Source: Teratosphaeria epicoccoides (taxonomy: Eukaryota > Ascomycota > Dothideomycetes > Mycosphaerellales > Teratosphaeriaceae). From it: 64,000 nt of DNA. Positions 9,023 to 19,916 of the stretch are shown in pieces (within the stretch, counting starts at the first letter, position 1; every line of letters starts with the position of its first letter). Location: the NCBI GenBank assembly GCA_021401465.1, contig JADDMT010000076.1:1-64000 (forward strand), given 5' to 3'. The translations under genes and the position numbers were made by a program. The notes under the pieces were generated by a model. That model saw only the letters and a list, made by a program, of their open reading frames with translations. It was not told where the DNA came from and ran no database searches.

Positions 9023-12000
9023 TTATATCCTACCCTGTGCTCCGTTCGCACCAGCACCGAAATTGCGCTGGTAGAAGACGATATACGCTTCTTCATTCTG
9101 CAGCCTTTGACTGCCTCGCAGCATCTCCGGTTGCACGTCATATGTCCGCGTATCATCAAACACACGCCAACACTTTCTGGCCGGGTCCTTCGCCACAGTG
9201 GTGTAATGGCCACTCAGCATAGTATTGCCATGGTGGCGAACCACCGCATAAGCGTCGTAGCGATAAGGCGGAGTCATCTCGAGTTCAGTCTTGAGTGCCT
9301 CGGTCCCGTGATCTCGAATTATGGCTTCGGTCTCTGATGCTGTGGGCGGAGAGAGCATATAGGGGCCAAGATCGAGGTCGTTGAGCGGAAACTCCACAGG
9401 CACGCGAATCTTTCTTCCTCCTTGAGTGAAGGAGAATCGCTTGAAGTGCACTGCAAGCACTCGAGGCGCTCGCGTGAAGGTCAGCTGCCTCGTGCTGTCA
9501 GTGCGCCTCTTGCATTTTGAACAGTTCCAGGCCTCGTCCGGCGCCAGGCGCTCTTCGGAACAGTAGCTCGTCAGACAGTCCTCGATAGTCGGCAATTGTC
9601 CATTTGTCCGCCACTTCTGCCGCTCCATTGGGATTTCAATTTGTATGGATGAGAAGAGCTCGTGTTTGGTCGACGTAGAGCCGCAGACTTGGCACTTGAG
9701 ACGACTGCTATATTGGCCAGCGAAGATGTCGTAAATGGGAGAGTCGCGCGTATGCACTTCACGTTTCCATTCCAGGCGCGCAACAATCAGACGAGGCATG
9801 CGTTCTCGTTTGGCCTCCTCTGCATCTGACAAGTCGCGGAGCTTGTGACGATCCCAACCTCGATTGAAGTCCTCGTGCAGCTGATCAACGAAGAAGTCCA
9901 TGAACTCCTTGGCATCTTGCTGACTGTCGTCTTTGAAGTCGTTCTTGCGTTGGCCGACATACATCCGAAAGCTGGTCGGTTTTAAGTTTTCGTCCTTGTC
10001 GCTCCACAAAGCCCGTACTAGATTCGCAAACAGCTCAGGCAAGATACCTCTTGTGCTCCATTTATGCAGCGGGTTCCGTTGAAGCTGATTCTTGTAGTTG
10101 TCGTTGAGGAAGAACAGAGTTAGGGGCAAGGTAGCGGAGCAGGCTTGGATGATGGAATTCATATAGCAGGTCTGTCCGAAATTGACCAGTCCAGTGCGCG
10201 GCAGGCGTAAATTCATCGGAAGCAACTTAGTAGGTACATACGGAGCAAGTTGATCGGGCGCCTGTCTTGTCGTTGGAGTACTGGCAGTTACTGCGCGATC
10301 GCTCACCCCTGTGTAGCTCATCCTGGGCGCGGCAGGCTGTGGCCTTGTAGGGGATTGAGCGAATTCAGAAGCTGGGGGAGCTGTAGGATAATCCACCAGC
10401 TTGGCAGGGACAGCCGGCGGCACACGGAAGGGGCGCTGGGATGCAAAGGCCTGCGTGTCGATGTTGCCGGCGTCCGGAAAGCGCTCAAGAAACTCCTTGA
10501 TTGCTTGTTCTGATCCACTTTCGTCAGCCGCAGGAGGTTCTGGCAGAACAACACTCTCGGCTCGAGCACGCGCTTGCCACCGCTTCTCTTCTTCCTCGTC
10601 CAATTGATTGATGTTACGCAGACTCCTTTTTGGGACCTTCAGATTCTCTGTTGCCCCGGGTCTTCGTGTGGGTGGTGGTCGCCTGCGAATACCACTTTTG
10701 CTGTCGCGAGCTGTGCTGACGGTACTGCTTATGAGAGACTGCTCGCCCGCGAGATCTATCCACGCATCCAAACCGCCACGTAGCATCAATGGAGCCCTTT
10801 GCAAAGGCAGCTCGATATTGTATTCCGTGAGACATTCGTGCAGATTTCGCAGGCGATCTGCCCTTTCCGGTGACAGTCCTTGGAATGGGTAGCCTTGGCT
10901 GGTGTCTCTGTCATAGTAAACCACGTAGTCGAATTCGTTGCGTTGGTTCCATAAATCCAGCTCCATTTGAGGATGCATCTCGAGACTTTCCGCGATTTGT
11001 TCGGCGCTAACCCGATCGCGTGCCTGCAACGGCTCCACACAAATGATGGAGTTTGCATAGATGTGGCCTTCGTCGAATTCGTGCCGGAAGCGAAAGTCTA
11101 TGAGAAGCACTTGATAGTTTTGAATGTAGGCGAAGAGGCGCTCTGCTCCTATCGTCAGGTCCGAGTGGCTCTGCGTCGAAGGCCGCCGCGAGTGAGTGTC
11201 ATTCGGCGTAGGTGGACAGTAATCGCCGGTTTGATTGTGCCCGTCCGAGGCGTGCTGCGAGGCGGAAGACTGTGACATCGTGCTGCTTCTACGGGTATTG
11301 CCGGTCAGACTCCTTGCACTATATCTTGGTGGTGCTATGTCACCGGTTGTCTCCATGTTCCTCGCTGGGTTGTAAGCTGCAGCTGGAGGCTGCGGCAAAG
11401 TTGACACGGTGGAGACAGGTGACGAGCTAATGGTGTTCGACATTTGTCGCGGTCCAAGCGGTCTTCTTGTCAACTCGAACGACGATCTCCCATTGGTACT
11501 GGAGACGCTTTGTGTGTCTATTCTCGTTGGTCCGTTTGACAAGGCGGCCATACGTCGGGCAAGGATATCCACAGATGAATTCGCCGATGCGGAGGACAGT
11601 GCTCGACCATGCAAGTTGTCGGGTTTGGGGCTGACAGCAGGTTTGACTTTGCGTGGGCCGTCGCCGTGATACCCATTCGCCAATGCTACACTCTCGGACC
11701 GGCGGTGTCCATCTTGTGCGAGCTTTGGCTGCGTGCCGTGGCGCATATTGTTCTTTATGATGATCTCCTTGATATGGCTGTACTGCTCTTCCATTTGGTT
11801 CAACTTGGCCAGCAGGATGCGATATCTCTGCTGTCTCTCCGGATGCTCAACCTGCCACGTCGGATACTCCTTGTTCTGCGGAATGTCCATGGCAATGTTG
11901 TACGCGCGGATGTATTCCACCCATGCCATGTCCGGTCTGCGAAAGGTGGTGTTGTGAGTCTCTGCCTGGCGCAGACCCTTCTCAGCCGTGTCCAGTAAAG

Positions 12001-12157
12001 CATTGAGATTCGCATTGACATTATAGCCGTCCCGCGACAGATCCTTGAGGTCGTCGATGTGTGCGAATTGTCGCTCGCCTCTGCCGTTGAAGGGCATTTG
12101 CGAGCCATGGCCGAGTCCGCCGCCACTTGGGTATGGCAATGCTGCCGCCGCGCTCAT
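9023..12157 (-). CDS. DOA4: DOA4-like ubiquitin carboxyl-terminal hydrolase
   Basis: One exon, 1044 aa from the ATG at 12157 (MSAAAALPYPSGGG). The frame is open further upstream but has no ATG there. Order: a helical N-terminal region like the USP8 dimerisation/MIT segment (about 15-140); a low-complexity linker; a rhodanese-like domain (about 335-480; LLIDFRFRHEFDEGHIY); a second linker; then the USP catalytic domain (about 665-1035). The Cys box reads GLVNFGQTCYMNS, with the catalytic Cys near 666 and the oxyanion Asn five residues before it. The zinc-ribbon pairs are CQVCG and CSKCK, and the His box is SGHYTTVAKD. Rhodanese plus USP identifies the Doa4/Ubp5/USP8 group, which removes ubiquitin from cargo entering multivesicular bodies. 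The YPxL Bro1-binding motif of yeast Doa4 is not obvious. It is divergent from VPS27. Confidence 0.9.
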   Translation of the reverse strand: MSAAAALPYPSGGGLGHGSQMPFNGRGERQFAHIDDLKDLSRDGYNVNANLNALLDTAEKGLRQAETHNTTFRRPDMAWVEYIRAYNIAMDIPQNKEYPTWQVEHPERQQRYRILLAKLNQMEEQYSHIKEIIIKNNMRHGTQPKLAQDGHRRSESVALANGYHGDGPRKVKPAVSPKPDNLHGRALSSASANSSVDILARRMAALSNGPTRIDTQSVSSTNGRSSFELTRRPLGPRQMSNTISSSPVSTVSTLPQPPAAAYNPARNMETTGDIAPPRYSARSLTGNTRRSSTMSQSSASQHASDGHNQTGDYCPPTPNDTHSRRPSTQSHSDLTIGAERLFAYIQNYQVLLIDFRFRHEFDEGHIYANSIICVEPLQARDRVSAEQIAESLEMHPQMELDLWNQRNEFDYVVYYDRDTSQGYPFQGLSPERADRLRNLHECLTEYNIELPLQRAPLMLRGGLDAWIDLAGEQSLISSTVSTARDSKSGIRRRPPPTRRPGATENLKVPKRSLRNINQLDEEEEKRWQARARAESVVLPEPPAADESGSEQAIKEFLERFPDAGNIDTQAFASQRPFRVPPAVPAKLVDYPTAPPASEFAQSPTRPQPAAPRMSYTGVSDRAVTASTPTTRQAPDQLAPYVPTKLLPMNLRLPRTGLVNFGQTCYMNSIIQACSATLPLTLFFLNDNYKNQLQRNPLHKWSTRGILPELFANLVRALWSDKDENLKPTSFRMYVGQRKNDFKDDSQQDAKEFMDFFVDQLHEDFNRGWDRHKLRDLSDAEEAKRERMPRLIVARLEWKREVHTRDSPIYDIFAGQYSSRLKCQVCGSTSTKHELFSSIQIEIPMERQKWRTNGQLPTIEDCLTSYCSEERLAPDEAWNCSKCKRRTDSTRQLTFTRAPRVLAVHFKRFSFTQGGRKIRVPVEFPLNDLDLGPYMLSPPTASETEAIIRDHGTEALKTELEMTPPYRYDAYAVVRHHGNTMLSGHYTTVAKDPARKCWRVFDDTRTYDVQPEMLRGSQRLQNEEAYIVFYQRNFGAGANGAQGRI

Positions 12158-12693
12158 CTTGGACGCACGAGTGCTTCTGCCATTCGTCCTTCTCCTATCA
12201 GGGTGGTGCGTAGGGAGCAATGGTCGGCGGTAGCGGTTCTCGGTCAGGCGATGGTGGCAGGCTTCACAATTAATTAGGTATCAGGCAGGTGTGGCGTTAA
12301 TTTCATCTGTCAAAAATCGTAATGTCGTCGAGTACAGGTTTCAGTCGTGTCGTCGTCGTAATGTACATGCAAGGCAGCAGCCACAATAGTACAGGGTGTC
12401 TTTGTGTTGGTCTTGTCAAAAACTTGCTTTGTGTCGCTGGTAACATACAGTTTAGTACCTAGGACTGGAGGGCGCGGGTGAATCGATCGACGTCACGCGG
12501 CTACATGTCAGAAGCGCTGTGTTTGTAGAAGGTAGCTAGCTCCAGGCACACCTCCTTGACATTCGTTCATAATTTTTTCTGTAATCACATTCGCCTGGTC
12601 ACAACATATTGCTCGGGTCCTCCGCCATCAGTCTGATATAGGATAATCATACTCCTGCTCTACCGCATCAGGTGTCGGAGCGATTCCTCACTA
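12158..12693. promoter_or_regulatory. Shared promoter of DOA4-like gene and VPS27
   Basis: These 536 bp separate the two divergent start codons, so both promoters and both 5' leaders lie here. No open frame of note is inside. I could not assign specific factor sites. The arrangement would allow co-regulation of two genes of the same endosomal pathway; that is inference. Confidence 0.55.
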
Positions 12694-14916
12694 ATGGCTT
12701 CCTGGTTCGGCGGTAACGCCGCATCAACAGAGCTCGATGCACAAGTAGAAAAGGCTACGGCGTCGTCGCTGGAGGACATAGCGCTCAATCTGGAGATTAG
12801 CGATACTATCCGATCCAAAACAGTACCACCCAAGGATGCGATGCGCAGCCTGAAGAAGCGAATATCCAACAAGAACCCAAATGTGCAACTGTCAGCACTC
12901 AACCTGACCGACACATGTGTAAAGAATGGCGGGTCACATTTCCTACAGGAGGTAGCTAGCCGAGAGTTCATGGACAATTTGGTCAGTCTGGTGAGGTATG
13001 ACGGCGGCATAGGCGGGCTAGGTGAGAGAGAAGTGCGGCAGAAGATTCTGGGGCTGGTCCAGACATGGGCGGGAGCAGCGCAAGGACGCGACAGCCTTTC
13101 ATACGTCACTGAGATCTACCGATCTCTGCAGAATGAAGGCTACCAATTCCCGCCGAAGCAAGAAATGGCCAGCAGCATGTTCGACAGCACAGCACCTCCG
13201 GAGTGGACGGACAGCGATGTGTGCCTGCGGTGCAGAGAGAAGTTCACATTTACAAATCGGAAGCATCATTGTCGCAACTGTGGTGGCGTCTTCTGTGGAG
13301 CATGTTCCAGTAAGTCATTGCCTCTGCCGCACCTGGGCATCTTGACGCCAGTCCGGGTGGATGATGGCTGCTACGTCAAGCTGCAAGCAAAGACTGGGAA
13401 TGCACCGGCAATGCAGAGTCCTGACAGCACGAGGCGGACACTCTGGCAGGACAGCGACCTGAGTCGGGACAGGATAAGCTCGAGGATGCAGCCGAGAAGC
13501 GCAAGAGCAGAGGATAGCTTTGATGACGATTTAAAGAGAGCACTGGAAATGAGCTTGGAAGAGAGTAAGGAATCGTCGGGTGCAGGATACGTTGCGCAGA
13601 GCCAAGTGCAGCAAAGTGTGCCCCGAACGAACGGAACGGGTAAGCCATCTGCAGCGAAGGAGGAAGAGGAAGAGGACGCAGATTTGAAAGCCGCGATCGC
13701 AGCCAGTTTGCAAGACATGGAGGAGCAAAAGAAGCGATATGCCAAGCACCTGAAGGAGCAACAGTCAGCTTCTGTTGCTCCATCAGCGCAGCAATATAGA
13801 CCAAACATTCAGTTCGAGCTTACACCAGTCGAGGCGGAGAACATCAATTTGTTTGCGACGCTAGTGGATCGTTTGCAGCATCAGCCGCCAGGTACGATAC
13901 TGCGAGAGCCGCAGATCCAGGAGCTGTACGACTCGATCGGAACGTTGAGGCCGAAGCTGGCGAGGACTTACGGTGAGACAATGAGCAAGCACGACACGTT
14001 GCTAGACCTGCATAGCAAGCTGAGTACAGTCGTGAGATATTACGATCGCATGCTGGAAGAGCGAATGGCTAGCGCGTACAGTGCGAATAGGTATGGACAG
14101 CCGCAGAGAAACAGTATGTATCCGTCGCTGGGGCAGCCATCCTCGCCTCCAGGCATGCATGACCAAGGCGGCGTAGAGAGCTATTACAGTGTCGCTGCGC
14201 CTCAGATTTACAGCTACAGCAAGCAGTCACATCCACAACAGTATGGAGCATATCCACCACAGTCGCGACAGACGCCTGGACCATACTCGTCTCTCGAGAA
14301 GCAGCAGCCACGAATGTCATCGTATGGTGCACCTCCGCCTGAGGCATCCTATTACTCGCCACATCAACCAGCTCAGCAACAGCCGCACGTCGGATTCGCG
14401 CCGCAAGCACAGCAACAACCTCAAACTCAGCCCGCAGCATATTCGCAAGCCCAAACTAGCGGCTCATCGATGGATGGCACGGGTCACCTTCCGCCGGCCC
14501 ATCGCAGACCCTCACAACAGGAGCACAACCGGACCTCGTCACACTATGCTCCGCCACAGACTTCGCAATCGAGCAATCCAGCCGTCGCCTCTCCATCTAC
14601 GGACCCAGCAGTAAACTTCTACTACGGCGATCAGTCTCAGCAGCAGCAGCAGGGTCCACCTAGTCCGGAAATATACCATCAACAATCTGCGCGACCGCAG
14701 CCTCACTCGCAAGTTTACCCGCCGCAACAACCACAACACCCGCAGAGGCAAACGTCGCAAAGTCAGTACTATCAGCCGCAGGGTGGTCCACCACCGCAAC
14801 AGCAGCAGTGGCCTCAAGCTCCGTCAGCCGGTGCAGGCTATGGACAGGAGAGTTTTCCGAGAGCGCCGCAGCACGTCCCGGTTGCTGTGAAGGAGGAGAG
14901 CTTGATTGAGCTGTGA
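12694..14916 (+). CDS. VPS27: ESCRT-0 subunit Vps27 (HRS)
   Basis: One exon, 740 aa. Domains in order: VHS (about 8-145); FYVE zinc finger (about 170-230) with WTDSDVCLRC, RKHHCRNCG and RVDDGCY, which binds PI3P; two ubiquitin-interacting motifs (DDLKRALEMSLEES near 285 and DADLKAAIAASLQDME near 330); a GAT-like helical region (about 370-460); then a long Gln/Pro/Tyr-rich tail. A PSSP motif in the tail could bind Vps23/TSG101. The last residues, SLIEL, resemble a clathrin box. Vps27 with Hse1 sorts ubiquitinated membrane proteins at endosomes. The tail is longer and more Q-rich than in yeast, as in other filamentous fungi. Confidence 0.93.
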   Translation: MASWFGGNAASTELDAQVEKATASSLEDIALNLEISDTIRSKTVPPKDAMRSLKKRISNKNPNVQLSALNLTDTCVKNGGSHFLQEVASREFMDNLVSLVRYDGGIGGLGEREVRQKILGLVQTWAGAAQGRDSLSYVTEIYRSLQNEGYQFPPKQEMASSMFDSTAPPEWTDSDVCLRCREKFTFTNRKHHCRNCGGVFCGACSSKSLPLPHLGILTPVRVDDGCYVKLQAKTGNAPAMQSPDSTRRTLWQDSDLSRDRISSRMQPRSARAEDSFDDDLKRALEMSLEESKESSGAGYVAQSQVQQSVPRTNGTGKPSAAKEEEEEDADLKAAIAASLQDMEEQKKRYAKHLKEQQSASVAPSAQQYRPNIQFELTPVEAENINLFATLVDRLQHQPPGTILREPQIQELYDSIGTLRPKLARTYGETMSKHDTLLDLHSKLSTVVRYYDRMLEERMASAYSANRYGQPQRNSMYPSLGQPSSPPGMHDQGGVESYYSVAAPQIYSYSKQSHPQQYGAYPPQSRQTPGPYSSLEKQQPRMSSYGAPPPEASYYSPHQPAQQQPHVGFAPQAQQQPQTQPAAYSQAQTSGSSMDGTGHLPPAHRRPSQQEHNRTSSHYAPPQTSQSSNPAVASPSTDPAVNFYYGDQSQQQQQGPPSPEIYHQQSARPQPHSQVYPPQQPQHPQRQTSQSQYYQPQGGPPPQQQQWPQAPSAGAGYGQESFPRAPQHVPVAVKEESLIEL

Positions 14917-16186
14917 GCTCAAGCGGTCAGGTCAAGAGGAGTCGGGGAATGTGTGGGGACATAGATTGACAATGTGGGCCCCGTGTAGATGTCTGTATGA
15001 AAGTATGACGAACATGGCTGGCACCGAGGAGGGCTGCCGCTGTTCTGTGTTGAACGGGTGACGATGTGCCAAGTGGTCAACCGCTGTGTCACGGATGAGA
15101 CCTCGCTGACTTTAGAGGCATCCAGATGTCTCTGACATAGGCTGAGCACTCGATCCGCTGTGACCTCAAGGGTAGAGTACTTGGATCCTGGCGCCCAGTG
15201 ACTTAGAGTGATGTATCGCGATTGCTGTGACTATGTCGCAGGTCAAAGGTTTCTCTTTGTCGCCCTTCAGCGGCTTCCAATGACTGCATTCCCCAACATA
15301 TGATGCCATGAATCAAACAGAGTCATTGCTTGCATCGCAGCATCAATAATGCAGTCTTGTCTGGAAAGTCACGAGCAGTCTGACATACCAACTAGCTGAA
15401 TGCTTGGTTGGCTGCCTGACGCAGTGACTCACGGATCCCGAGCTACTGAATGACTTTGGGCCACTGCAGGTGTCATGTCGTGTAAGGATGGCGTCGTCTA
15501 AACGCCTCGTGTCAATGTGGCATCCTGAATACAGCTCATTTCCCACCTTTACTCCGCCTGGGGTAGTGGTGTTCTCCAGAGCGGTTTGTGCGCCATCTGA
15601 AGGCCAAGGGCAGGTACCCAGCTAACTGCCGACTCCCTCCAACCCAGTAGGTGCGATACAACGGGGCGGCGCGACTGTGGAGCATGCAGTAACGATCTCA
15701 GATCGCGCGTGCACACAATCAGTTGACTACATGTACTGCTCAGGATTCCCCCGCTTACAGAAACATCAGCCTGTGAGGTGACGTACCGTGGTCGTTCCTT
15801 TGTAGGTATGGAGTTGAACAAAGCTTAGGTTATTTCCTGTCTTCTCCATTGTCCCGAATGCAGCGCGCCTAGCGCTGACAACCCGCTTCAAAAGGCAGCG
15901 CAGGTATTATTCACAAGCCAGCAGATTCCGTCGGCTAAGACTCCAAGCATCATCATTGTTGCGAGAATTCTAGGCCGAGATAAATGCCTGGTTTGGGCAT
16001 CGGAAAGACTCGGACCCGTTCACACCCGCACAATCAGTGCCTGAACTGCCCTCTACACCAATAGGGAGCCCGCAAGGTCCTTGCTGGAGACGAGTCTGTG
16101 TGGGGAACCCATTGAACAGTAGCCGGCGCTCTCAGACTTGGGGAGGTTTGTCCCGAGAACGCTAGACGCTACCGCTACCTTACCCA
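14917..16186. other. Long intergenic region upstream of PEPCK
   Basis: No gene is seen in these 1.27 kb. Open frames are short and lack domains. As the space upstream of a gluconeogenic gene it probably carries the carbon-source control region, but I did not find sites I would assign with confidence. Confidence 0.45.
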
Positions 16187-18464
16187 ATGTCAAGTAGTAT
16201 ATCTTCGAGACCCGCGCCGCCTGTGAGGCAATTCACTCCTGGTCTTCCTGGTGAATCGAAGAACGACTTCTTGCAGCAGCAGGTTTCGAAACAGCAGAGG
16301 GCCAATTTCAATTCGAGCTCTTTGAATACAGTTGGCAAGATGTCCGAAGCGGTGAACAAGACGGCGTTGCACCCTCAGGGTCTTGCGTAGGTGCTTCTCG
16401 TTGCCACTGAAAGGACGTGATAGCTGACATGATCGTTGCAGGCCGCACACCGAGCATACTGAGATCGAAGAGGAACTTCACGACAGAGCGCACATTGACT
16501 ACGACCGTGTTGCCATTGTATGTCGTGAGGTTTTGGATGAGGATGCAGTATCATGTTGACGCTATCCATAGATTGCCAACCCATCAGTACCTGCCCTCTA
16601 CGAAGATGCTCTCGTGTACGAGACTGGATCAGCTATCACCTCCTCGGGTGCTCTATCCGCCTACTCCGGAGCGAAAACTGGCCGTTCGCCCTCCGATAAG
16701 CGTATCGTCAAAGAAGAGGGCTCGGAGAAAGAGGTCTGGTGGGGTCCTGTCAACAAGCCCATGTCCCCCGACGTGAGTGTTTCCCCATAGCTACACCACA
16801 CTATCGCCGACCTGTACCGCCGATACCGATATGCACAATGCACGCGTTAGCGGGGCAGGGGTGCGTACGTCATGATGGTTTGCCGACTAGCGTGCCTGCC
16901 CCGCAGTTGTCGGAACCCAGGGTTGCTCGGCGCTGACATGTGAAAATCTGACAGGTCTGGCACATCAATCGTGAGCGTGCGCTCGACTACCTGAACACTC
17001 GTAACCGCATCTACGTTATCGATGGATTCGCAGGCTGGGACGAGCGGTACAGGATCAATGTCCGAGTTGTCTGTGCTCGTGCGTACCATGCTTTGTTCAT
17101 GCGCAACATGCTTATCCGCCCATCGCGGAAAGAGTTGGAGCACTTCCACCCTGACTATGTGATCTACAATGCTGGTGCCTTCCCGGCGAACAGATTCACT
17201 GCTGGTATGACTTCGTCGACGTCCGTGGCGATCAACTTCGCCGAGAAGGAGATGGTCATCCTTGGTACCGAGTACGCCGGCGAGATGAAAAAAGGGGAGT
17301 GCCACTGATCCTTGTGTATGCTTGCATCCTCGCTAATTATCAAGTAGGCATCTTCACCGTGCTTTTTTACGAGATGCCGGTCAAGCATAACGTCCTGACT
17401 CTGCACTCCTCGGCCAACGAGGGCAAGGGCGGCGATGTGACAGTCTTCTTTGGTCTCTCTGGTACTGGCAAGACCACCCTGTCTGCTGACCCCAAGCGTG
17501 CATTGATTGGAGACGACGAGCACTGCTGGAGTGATCGCGGTGTGTTCAACATCGAGGGTGGCTGCTACGCAAAAACCATTGGGTTGTCCGCGGAGAAGGA
17601 ACCGGACATTTTCAACGCCATCCGCTTCGGCTCGATCTTGGAAAACGTTGTCTTCGACCCAACCACCCGTATCGTCGACTACGAAGACTCTACACTGACC
17701 GAGAACACCCGCTGCGCCTACCCAATCGAATACATTGAGAACACCAAGATCCCCTGTCTTTCGACTAACCACCCATCAAACATTGTGCTCTTGACCTGCG
17801 ACGCCCGTGGTGTCCTGCCACCAATCTCCAAGCTTACCCCTGAGCAGACGATGTTCCACTTCATTTCTGGTTACACTTCCAAGATGGCGGGTACCGAGCA
17901 GGGTGTCACGGAGCCTCAGGCTACTTTCTCGTCCTGCTTCGCTCAGCCGTTCTTGGCCCTACACCCGATGCGCTACGCTAAGATGTTGGCGGACAAGATC
18001 CAGCACCACAACGCCAATGCCTGGCTGCTCAACACCGGATGGGTCGGTGCTGGTGCAACGACAGGCAAGTCCTTTGACCAGTATTAGGGCGTTTGTTCCA
18101 CGACTGACTTCTATCAGGTGGAAAGAGATGCCCCCTGAAGTACACACGTGCCATCCTGGACGCCATCCACAGCGGCGAGCTCGCAAAGGTCGAGTACGAG
18201 ACCTACGATGTCTTCAACCTCCACGTGCCCAAGACTTGCTCCAACGTTCCAGACGAGCTGCTTAACCCGAAGAAGAGCTGGACTGGCACTGCTAGCTTTT
18301 CGGAGGAGGTTACCAAGCTTGGTGACTTGTTCAATGAGAACTTCAAGAAGTACGCTGACGAGGCCACGCCGGAGGTCATCAACGCTGGCCCGCAGACTGC
18401 TGCGCGCGTAGAATTCGGAGACAAAGAGAAGAGTCAGCTGAGCCATACAGATTTGCTGAGCTAG
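16187..18464 (+). CDS. PCK1: Phosphoenolpyruvate carboxykinase (ATP)
   Basis: Converts oxaloacetate to PEP, the committed step of gluconeogenesis. Six exons restore the protein: 16187-16386, 16442-16517, 16572-16772, 16955-17294, 17348-18064 and 18118-18464, giving 626 aa. Conserved features: RSPSDKR, the GEMKK block, the P-loop GLSGTGKT (Lys near 314), the metal-binding block LIGDDEHCWSD, TRCAYPIEYI, and GWVGAGATTG/GKRCPLKY across the last junction. Introns 1-3 are GT-AG. Intron 4 (17295-17347) would need a GG donor, and intron 5 (18065-18117) is GC-AG. If intron 4 cannot be spliced, translation ends at 17308 and the gene is non-functional. The N-terminal 60 residues or so are longer than in yeast Pck1. 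The alanine aminotransferase gene is next downstream. Confidence 0.9.
17295..17347 (+). other. PEPCK intron 4 with non-canonical GG donor
   Basis: Exon 4 must end after GEMKK plus one base, and exon 5 must resume at the codon for GIF. The only interval that does this is 17295-17347. It begins GGGAGTGCC where GTGAGTGCC would be a perfect donor, and ends AAGTAG with a good branch site (GCTAAT) about 15 bases earlier. Its length, 53 bp, is normal for this genome. The GT at 17299-17300 gives the wrong phase. So one T-to-G change, or one base-call error, separates it from a normal intron. Confidence 0.75.
18065..18117 (+). other. PEPCK intron 5, GC-AG type
   Basis: The donor is G|GCAAGT, the standard form of the rare but functional GC donor, and the acceptor is TATCAG. 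It joins ACA-G to GT-GGA and so restores the conserved ATTGGKRCPLKY block. The GT three bases further on gives the wrong frame. Confidence 0.85.
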
Positions 18465-19916
18465 ATATGCATCGTGTTGAGGTTGAGTTATGGCGCGAGA
18501 TTGTATATGGGGGTTTGACTTTTGTGGTTCAGCAGATGTACTGTTGACATGGAAGAAGATTACCAAGTCCCGTACCATTTAAATCTGCCTCTAGCGCCAC
18601 GTGGAGGTGCCTCTCCGAAGCGTTGTCCTTCGGGGGTGATCTTCTTCAGCGGGAATCTGGCAGCACGTAGCTGTGGCAAAACCTGGTTTATTCGAATTGA
18701 TGTGAAGCGTTTCCATTGGCCGATAAGCCGGTCGATTGGTCGACTGCTTTGACTGCTGGTTGATAGCTTTGACTGCTGGCTGACAGGTTCAGCACTTGTT
18801 GACACGATTGATCGACTAATGATGCTGTTGACTGGACGCAATGCTCAAATTCGAACATCATGTGCTGACACACGTTTGAGTTCTGGATTCGGGCTCCGAG
18901 CCATGAATTACATGGTCTGCCGCAGACAGTATCGGCAGAAGTACTTTGGTCTGTGCGTTTCGAATGTCACTGTAGGAATGAGAGCCTCTCTCTGCAGCTT
19001 GAGAAAATCGCGTGGCGAAGGCAGCGGTGTACAGTTAGTCAATCAAACAGTCAAGCAGTTGACAGGTAAACCAAGCACTTGATGGGTCAATCAACCTCCG
19101 AAACGACCAGTGGCGTCATCACGTCGTATGAGTGTGGTGATAAGCTGTCAATGGTATCATTAAGCGATCGGCCACATCAACCAGTCATTCGGATGGTCGA
19201 CTGACGAGACCGCTAGCCGTAGGCTTTTACCGTGGGAATTGGTCTTGCGCCAGTGGATGGAAGCATTACCACAGGCATGTCCGTGAGTCCAAGTACGTGA
19301 AAGGCCGCAGGTGCGTGTATGGTGTTCATTAAAAGGTCGGGAGCCGTGGTGGTTGGCATCTCCGTGCACTCCGCTTAGCATCGAACATAATTGCGCCTTT
19401 GGGCCGTATGAAAGTGCTTCCATTGGCCTCAGTCTGTACTGGTGACTCCCACGTCGCCCCACGAACATTTGGTGACAGTCCCATGACCACAGCTAGCGCT
19501 TTTCCAAACCTTCATATTCCTCCTGCGCCGAATCGCTGCTTCTTGCCGAAGCCAGGGATAGTCGAACGTCAAGGAGCGACATCATCATCTCAAGAAGTGC
19601 GCGCACATTAGACTTGAAATAGATATAGAGTTTCATGCAAGATCTGATTATGCGATCTCACATCATGATGTGACCGCGATCTTCCCGGCAGCGAGATCGA
19701 TTTCCAATCGTCCAGCTTGCATGGTAGGTAGCTATCTTGTACATGCAGGATACCATCCGCCCGGGAACAACACACAAAGCTTGTTTGCCATATCAAAAAA
19801 GTACAGACACGAAGACGAACTTAAGATAGCCGCAAAGGGTCCACTCACTCCACTTGTCTCCTGCAGCGGGCGATCTCGGAGACGTCGTCTGAGTGGACGA
19901 GCGGCGGTGGGCTAAA
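18465..19916. other. Intergenic region with a 20-bp tandem duplication
   Basis: No gene is seen between PEPCK and the aminotransferase. A 20-bp unit (gctttgactgctggttgata, then the same with c and ca changes) is repeated at 18746-18765 and 18766-18785. Short TTGAC/GTCAA words are frequent around it. Confidence 0.5.

Noticed and set aside
9023..12220. DOA4-like protein starting at 12220
   Set aside because: The codon at 12220 is TTG, not ATG; the first ATG in frame is at 12157.
17299..17347. Alternative GT donor for PEPCK intron 4
   Set aside because: GT at 17299 leaves two bases at the exon end, and no AG acceptor downstream restores the phase needed for exon 5.
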